A DNA stretch of 64,000 nt from Diacronema lutheri (taxonomy: Eukaryota; Haptophyta; Pavlovophyceae; Pavlovales; Pavlovaceae), in contig JAGTXO010000003.1 in NCBI GenBank assembly GCA_019448385.1, positions 1,612,001 to 1,676,000 on the forward strand, read 5' to 3'. The notes under the pieces are model-generated. The model was not told where the DNA came from. It did no database searches and saw only the letters and a program-made list of their open reading frames with translations. Below are positions 61,262 through 64,000 of this stretch, piece after piece. The stretch's first letter is position 1. Every line of letters begins with the position of its first letter. Both the position numbers and the translations under genes were made by a program.

Positions 61262-61672
61262 ATGCCCGGCAAGAACGTGACCCCTGCTGCCGGCGGCCGT
61301 GGCGGCTCGAAGAAGAAGTCGTCCTCGCGCTCGGCGAAGGCGGGCCTGCAGTTCCCCGTCGGCCGCGTCCACCGCCACCTCAAGCTTGGCCGCTACTCGC
61401 AGCGCATCGGCGCGGGCGCGCCCGTGTACATGGCCGCCGTGCTCGAGTACCTCGCCGCTGAGGTGCTCGAGCTCGCGGGCAACGCCGCGCGCGACAACAA
61501 GAAGTCGCGCATCATCCCGCGCCACGTCACGCTCGCCGTGCGCAACGACGAGGAGCTCAACAAGCTGCTCTCGGGCGTGACGGTCGCGCAGGGCGGCGTG
61601 CTGCCCAACATCCACAGCGTCCTGCTGCCCAAGAAGGCCGTCAAGAAGGCGGGCTCGTCGCAGGAGTTCTAA
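61262..61672 (+). CDS. histone H2A with SQEF tail (H2A.X-like)
   Basis: 136 aa, intronless. The core is canonical: [79 protein letters not shown] and [14 protein letters not shown]. The C-terminus SSQEF is the SQ-E-hydrophobic motif phosphorylated by ATM/ATR-type kinases at DNA breaks, so this protein can serve as H2A.X. The 157-bp divergent spacer to the previous gene presumably holds both promoters. A histone-type stem-loop follows the stop. Confidence 0.97.
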   Translation: MPGKNVTPAAGGRGGSKKKSSSRSAKAGLQFPVGRVHRHLKLGRYSQRIGAGAPVYMAAVLEYLAAEVLELAGNAARDNKKSRIIPRHVTLAVRNDEELNKLLSGVTVAQGGVLPNIHSVLLPKKAVKKAGSSQEF

Positions 61673-61723
61673 GCGGCGGCGCGCCCGCGCCCAGCGCCGC
61701 CTGGCGGCGCGCCCAAAACCCAC

Positions 61724-61739
61724 GGTGTATGTCTACACC
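61724..61739 (+). terminator. histone-type 3' stem-loop
   Basis: GGTGTA, loop TGTC, TACACC: a perfect 6-bp stem with a 4-base loop, 51 bases after the H2A stop. It is preceded by CCCAAAACCCAC. Replication-dependent histone mRNAs in animals and some algae end at a 6-bp, 4-loop element starting with two G-C pairs, with U at loop positions 1 and 3, and CCAAA-type flank; this element has all of these. Stem pairs 3-6 differ from the animal consensus. Function is inferred. Confidence 0.55.
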
Positions 61740-62143
61740 CCGCTGCACGCTTCTCCACACGGCCTCCAGAGCAAGGAGACGCGCGAGCACAGCGCGCCGC
61801 CGCGCCCAGCGCACCGGCCGCGCGCGGCCGCAGGCAGCGCGTTCTGGCACGCGCCGGCCACGTGCTCAGCACTGGCCGGCCATGGCTGGTCGTAGGAGGA
61901 AGGCGCCGCAAACGGCACCGCAAACGGGCAAGGGCCGCGCAGGGGCAGCCGGCAGCGTGTCGACGCTCAACAGGCCTGAGCGAAGCAGAGGTGAAGTGGC
62001 GGGCCCGACGGAGACTGCGCCAACGCCGAGGCGTACGCCGCGCGACCCTTGACTTGGCTCCAAGCCGACAAGAAGTGGCAGCCTCACTGCAAATCAGCCG
62101 CCATCGCCTGAAGTCCCCGTGACTGGCGTGCGCGGGAAGCGCG
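61740..62143. other. intergenic region, H2A 3' flank and next promoter
   Basis: No gene is evident. A purine-rich stretch (CAGAGCAAGGAGACGCG, about 61767-61783) lies about 30 bases past the H2A stem-loop, where a histone downstream element would be expected. The remainder is presumably the promoter of the WD-repeat gene. Confidence 0.4.
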
Positions 62144-63304
62144 ATGGCGTTGGAGGGGCCAATCGATGGCCTCGACGAGGGTCGAGCTTCGCCGCGTGCG
62201 GGGCGCGCCGCACCGGCGCGCGCGCAGCCCAGCGCGCCCATCGATTCTCTTGCCGCCGCATTCGACGGGCAGTCGCGTGGCCGCGCGCCGCCAACTGGGC
62301 GCGCAGACCGCATGCGCGCCGCGCGCGCGGAGCCAGACGGCGGTGTCATGCCCAGTGGCGGCGATGGCGTCGGCGGCGACGGCGGCGATGGCGGTGACGG
62401 CGGCGGCGGTGGCGGCGGCGGTGGCGGCGTCAGCAGCGGCTTGATCGACACGGCCCCCATCGGCGCCGCGGGCGACGGTCGCAGCGTGGGCTGTGGCTGC
62501 GCGGCAGCGGCGGCGGCGGACGCGCGCGCTGCGGTCCTCGCGCGCGAGCGCGCGGAGGCCTCGGCAGCGGCGGAGGCGGCGGGCGTGCCGGTGGCGGCGA
62601 TGTTGGCGGAAGAGGCGGAGGCGGGCGAGGCCGCTCTAGCCGAGGCCGAGGCGCGGCACGCGAGCGGCCACGCACGCGCGAGCGCGGGCGCCGCCGCTGC
62701 CGCTGACGCGCGCGCGCTCGTGGCGCGCGCGCGCGGCGAGGGGAGGCTGCGGCCGCTCGCGCCTGTCGCGGCGGCGTCAGCCGCGCGCGCCGCGTTCGCG
62801 CGCGAGCGCGCGCGCGACGCGGCCACCACGTCGGCGGGCGCGGCGGGCGGCGCGGCGGGCGGCGCGGCGGGCGGCGCGGCGGGCGGCGCGGCGGGCGGCA
62901 GCGGCGAGCGCTCGATCGCGCTGCAGCTACGCGAGCGCGAGCTGGGCGTGCGGCGGCGCGGTCTGGCGCCATCGCCGCTACTCGCCTTCCGCTCGCTCCG
63001 CCGCGCGCACGGCGCGCGCGGCCACGCCGAGCCGGTCTATTGCGCGGCCTTTGATGGCGGGGGCAGCATGCTCATCACTGCGGCGGACGACGCGCTCGTC
63101 AAGCTGTGGTGCACGGCGAGCGGCTTCTTGCTCGCGACGCTACGCGGGCACGCGATGGACGTGACGGACCTCTCGATAAGCTGCGACGACTGCATCCTCG
63201 CCTCCGCCTCCAACGACCGCACCGTTCGCCTCTGGGCCGTGCGGCCGACGCCGGCGCTCGCGCCCGCGCCCGCCGCGCGCGCGTGCGCCGCGCTCGGCGT
63301 CGAT

Positions 63305-63338
<34 letters not shown>

Positions 63339-64000
63339 GCGCGGTGGGCGCGAACTCGATCGGCCTCGGCCTTGGCGAGCCCGTCGTGCCGCGCGCGCCG
63401 CGCGACGGCGGCGGCGCGGGCGGCGGCGCGCGCGCGTTCACGCCGCACTGCCTGCGCGTGCTGCGCGCGGGCGCGGCGCTGCAGACGGTAGACTGGCGGC
63501 CATGGGACGGGCTCGCGCCGCCGCAGCTGCTCACGACGGAGCAGAACGGTTTCATTCGGCTGTGGGAGTGTCCACCACCGTTTTACTGGACCGCCGCAGT
63601 TGCCGCCGCCAACGGCACGCTCGCCGCCGAGCAGCGCGCGCCTGCCGAGCCGAGCGCGTCGTGTGGCGCGCGGCGCAAGCAGCCCGCCGCCGCGTGCGTG
63701 GCTGGCGGCGCGCGGCGGCGCGGCGCGGGCGCGGCATGCGCCGGCCCAGCCGGCGCGTCGCCGCCGTCGCCGCCGCCACCGCCGCTGCCGTGCGTGCGCG
63801 TCGCGTGCTCGGAGTCGCTCGAAGGCCTCACGCCCGCGCAGGCTGTCGCGTGGGCACCGCTCGGCGCCGACTGGGCGTGCACCAAGCTGCCGCTCAAGTC
63901 GGTGCAGGGCTTCCGCGACGAGGCGCTCTCCGTCTTTTGCGTCTCGTGGACGGCCGGTGGGACGCTCGTCGCCGTGGGCACATCCGAGTGCGCCGCGACG
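62144..64000 (+). CDS. BRWD/PHIP-like WD-repeat protein, N-terminal part
   Basis: An open frame of 619 codons from the ATG at 62144 (in-frame TGA at 62120) runs off the window, so the gene is 3'-incomplete. After about 290 low-complexity residues, including a five-fold GGAA repeat, WD repeats begin: [69 protein letters not shown]. These match BRWD/PHIP ([38 protein letters not shown]). Later blocks FIRLWECPPPF and VFCVSWTAGGTLVAVGTSE also fit. BRWD proteins end in bromodomains and read acetylated chromatin; that part is outside. The alpha-helical N-terminus of animal BRWDs is not recognisable. Confidence 0.75.

Noticed and set aside
61669-62829. A 386-aa minus-strand frame
   Set aside because: It overlaps the plus-strand BRWD-like N-terminus and H2A 3' flank, and is Ala/Arg/Pro shadow sequence.
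1-64000. Search for retroelements, transposases, integrases and viral genes
   Set aside because: No reverse transcriptase, integrase, capsid or transposase motif and no long terminal repeats were seen; the repeats present are all tandem minisatellites.

Overview
This window is nuclear DNA from a eukaryote with an extremely GC-rich genome. At least eight genes are split by introns, and the gene set includes a histone H2A, a ferlin, SNARE machinery, an importin-like protein and a U1A/U2B''-type spliceosomal protein. The organism looks photosynthetic, with a complex (secondary) plastid. It has a PsbP-like thylakoid-lumen protein, a bacterial-type isoleucyl-tRNA synthetase with a targeting extension, a front-end fatty-acid desaturase and an OPR/RAP organelle-RNA protein, and two proteins begin with a signal-peptide-like stretch followed by an Ala-Arg-Ala-Phe junction. 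I infer a haptophyte-like alga. The sequence alone does not prove this, and another GC-rich secondary-plastid alga remains possible.

Layout: 1-159 is the tail of a membrane protein (+). 445-6647 is a ferlin (-), head to head with a full-size ABCA transporter (6869-14681, +). 14726-18604 is an atypical SMC ATPase (-), followed by isoleucyl-tRNA synthetase (18822-23214, -) and a cytochrome-b5 desaturase (23503-24852, -). 25711-28150 is an ankyrin/RAE1 fusion (+). 28229-28876 is PsbP-like (-), 29004-31892 an Ala/Arg-rich coiled-coil protein (+), 31982-33874 a one-pass membrane protein with tandem VHL-beta-like modules (-), and 34037-34532 a short Qc-SNARE (+). Two unknowns, an OPR/RAP protein and a small unknown cover 34589-39459. 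39582-42386 is an NSF-like AAA ATPase (+), then RRS1, a BAP31-like ER protein, U1A/U2B'', a small unknown, a large IQ-motif protein (45981-52330, -) and a homeodomain-like ORF (52977-53276, -). The right end holds a TNPO3/IPO13-like karyopherin, an unknown signal-peptide membrane protein, histone H2A with an SQEF tail, and the 5' part of a BRWD/PHIP-like WD-repeat gene that runs off the window.

Genes are packed tightly and often diverge from shared 90-165 bp promoters. I could place 14 introns by joining conserved protein blocks. Eleven of the 14 have a GTGCG donor, one is GC-AG, the short ones are 116-160 nt, and the four longest (246-504 nt) are filled with tandem repeats. Because stop codons are rare at this base composition, very long open frames occur on the wrong strand and through introns. 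I called genes from recognisable protein families and splice consistency, not from ORF length. The items most worth a second look are the apparently plastid-targeted NSF paralogue, the ankyrin-RAE1 fusion, the degenerate homeodomain, the histone-type 3' stem-loop behind H2A, and the unusual splice-site system.
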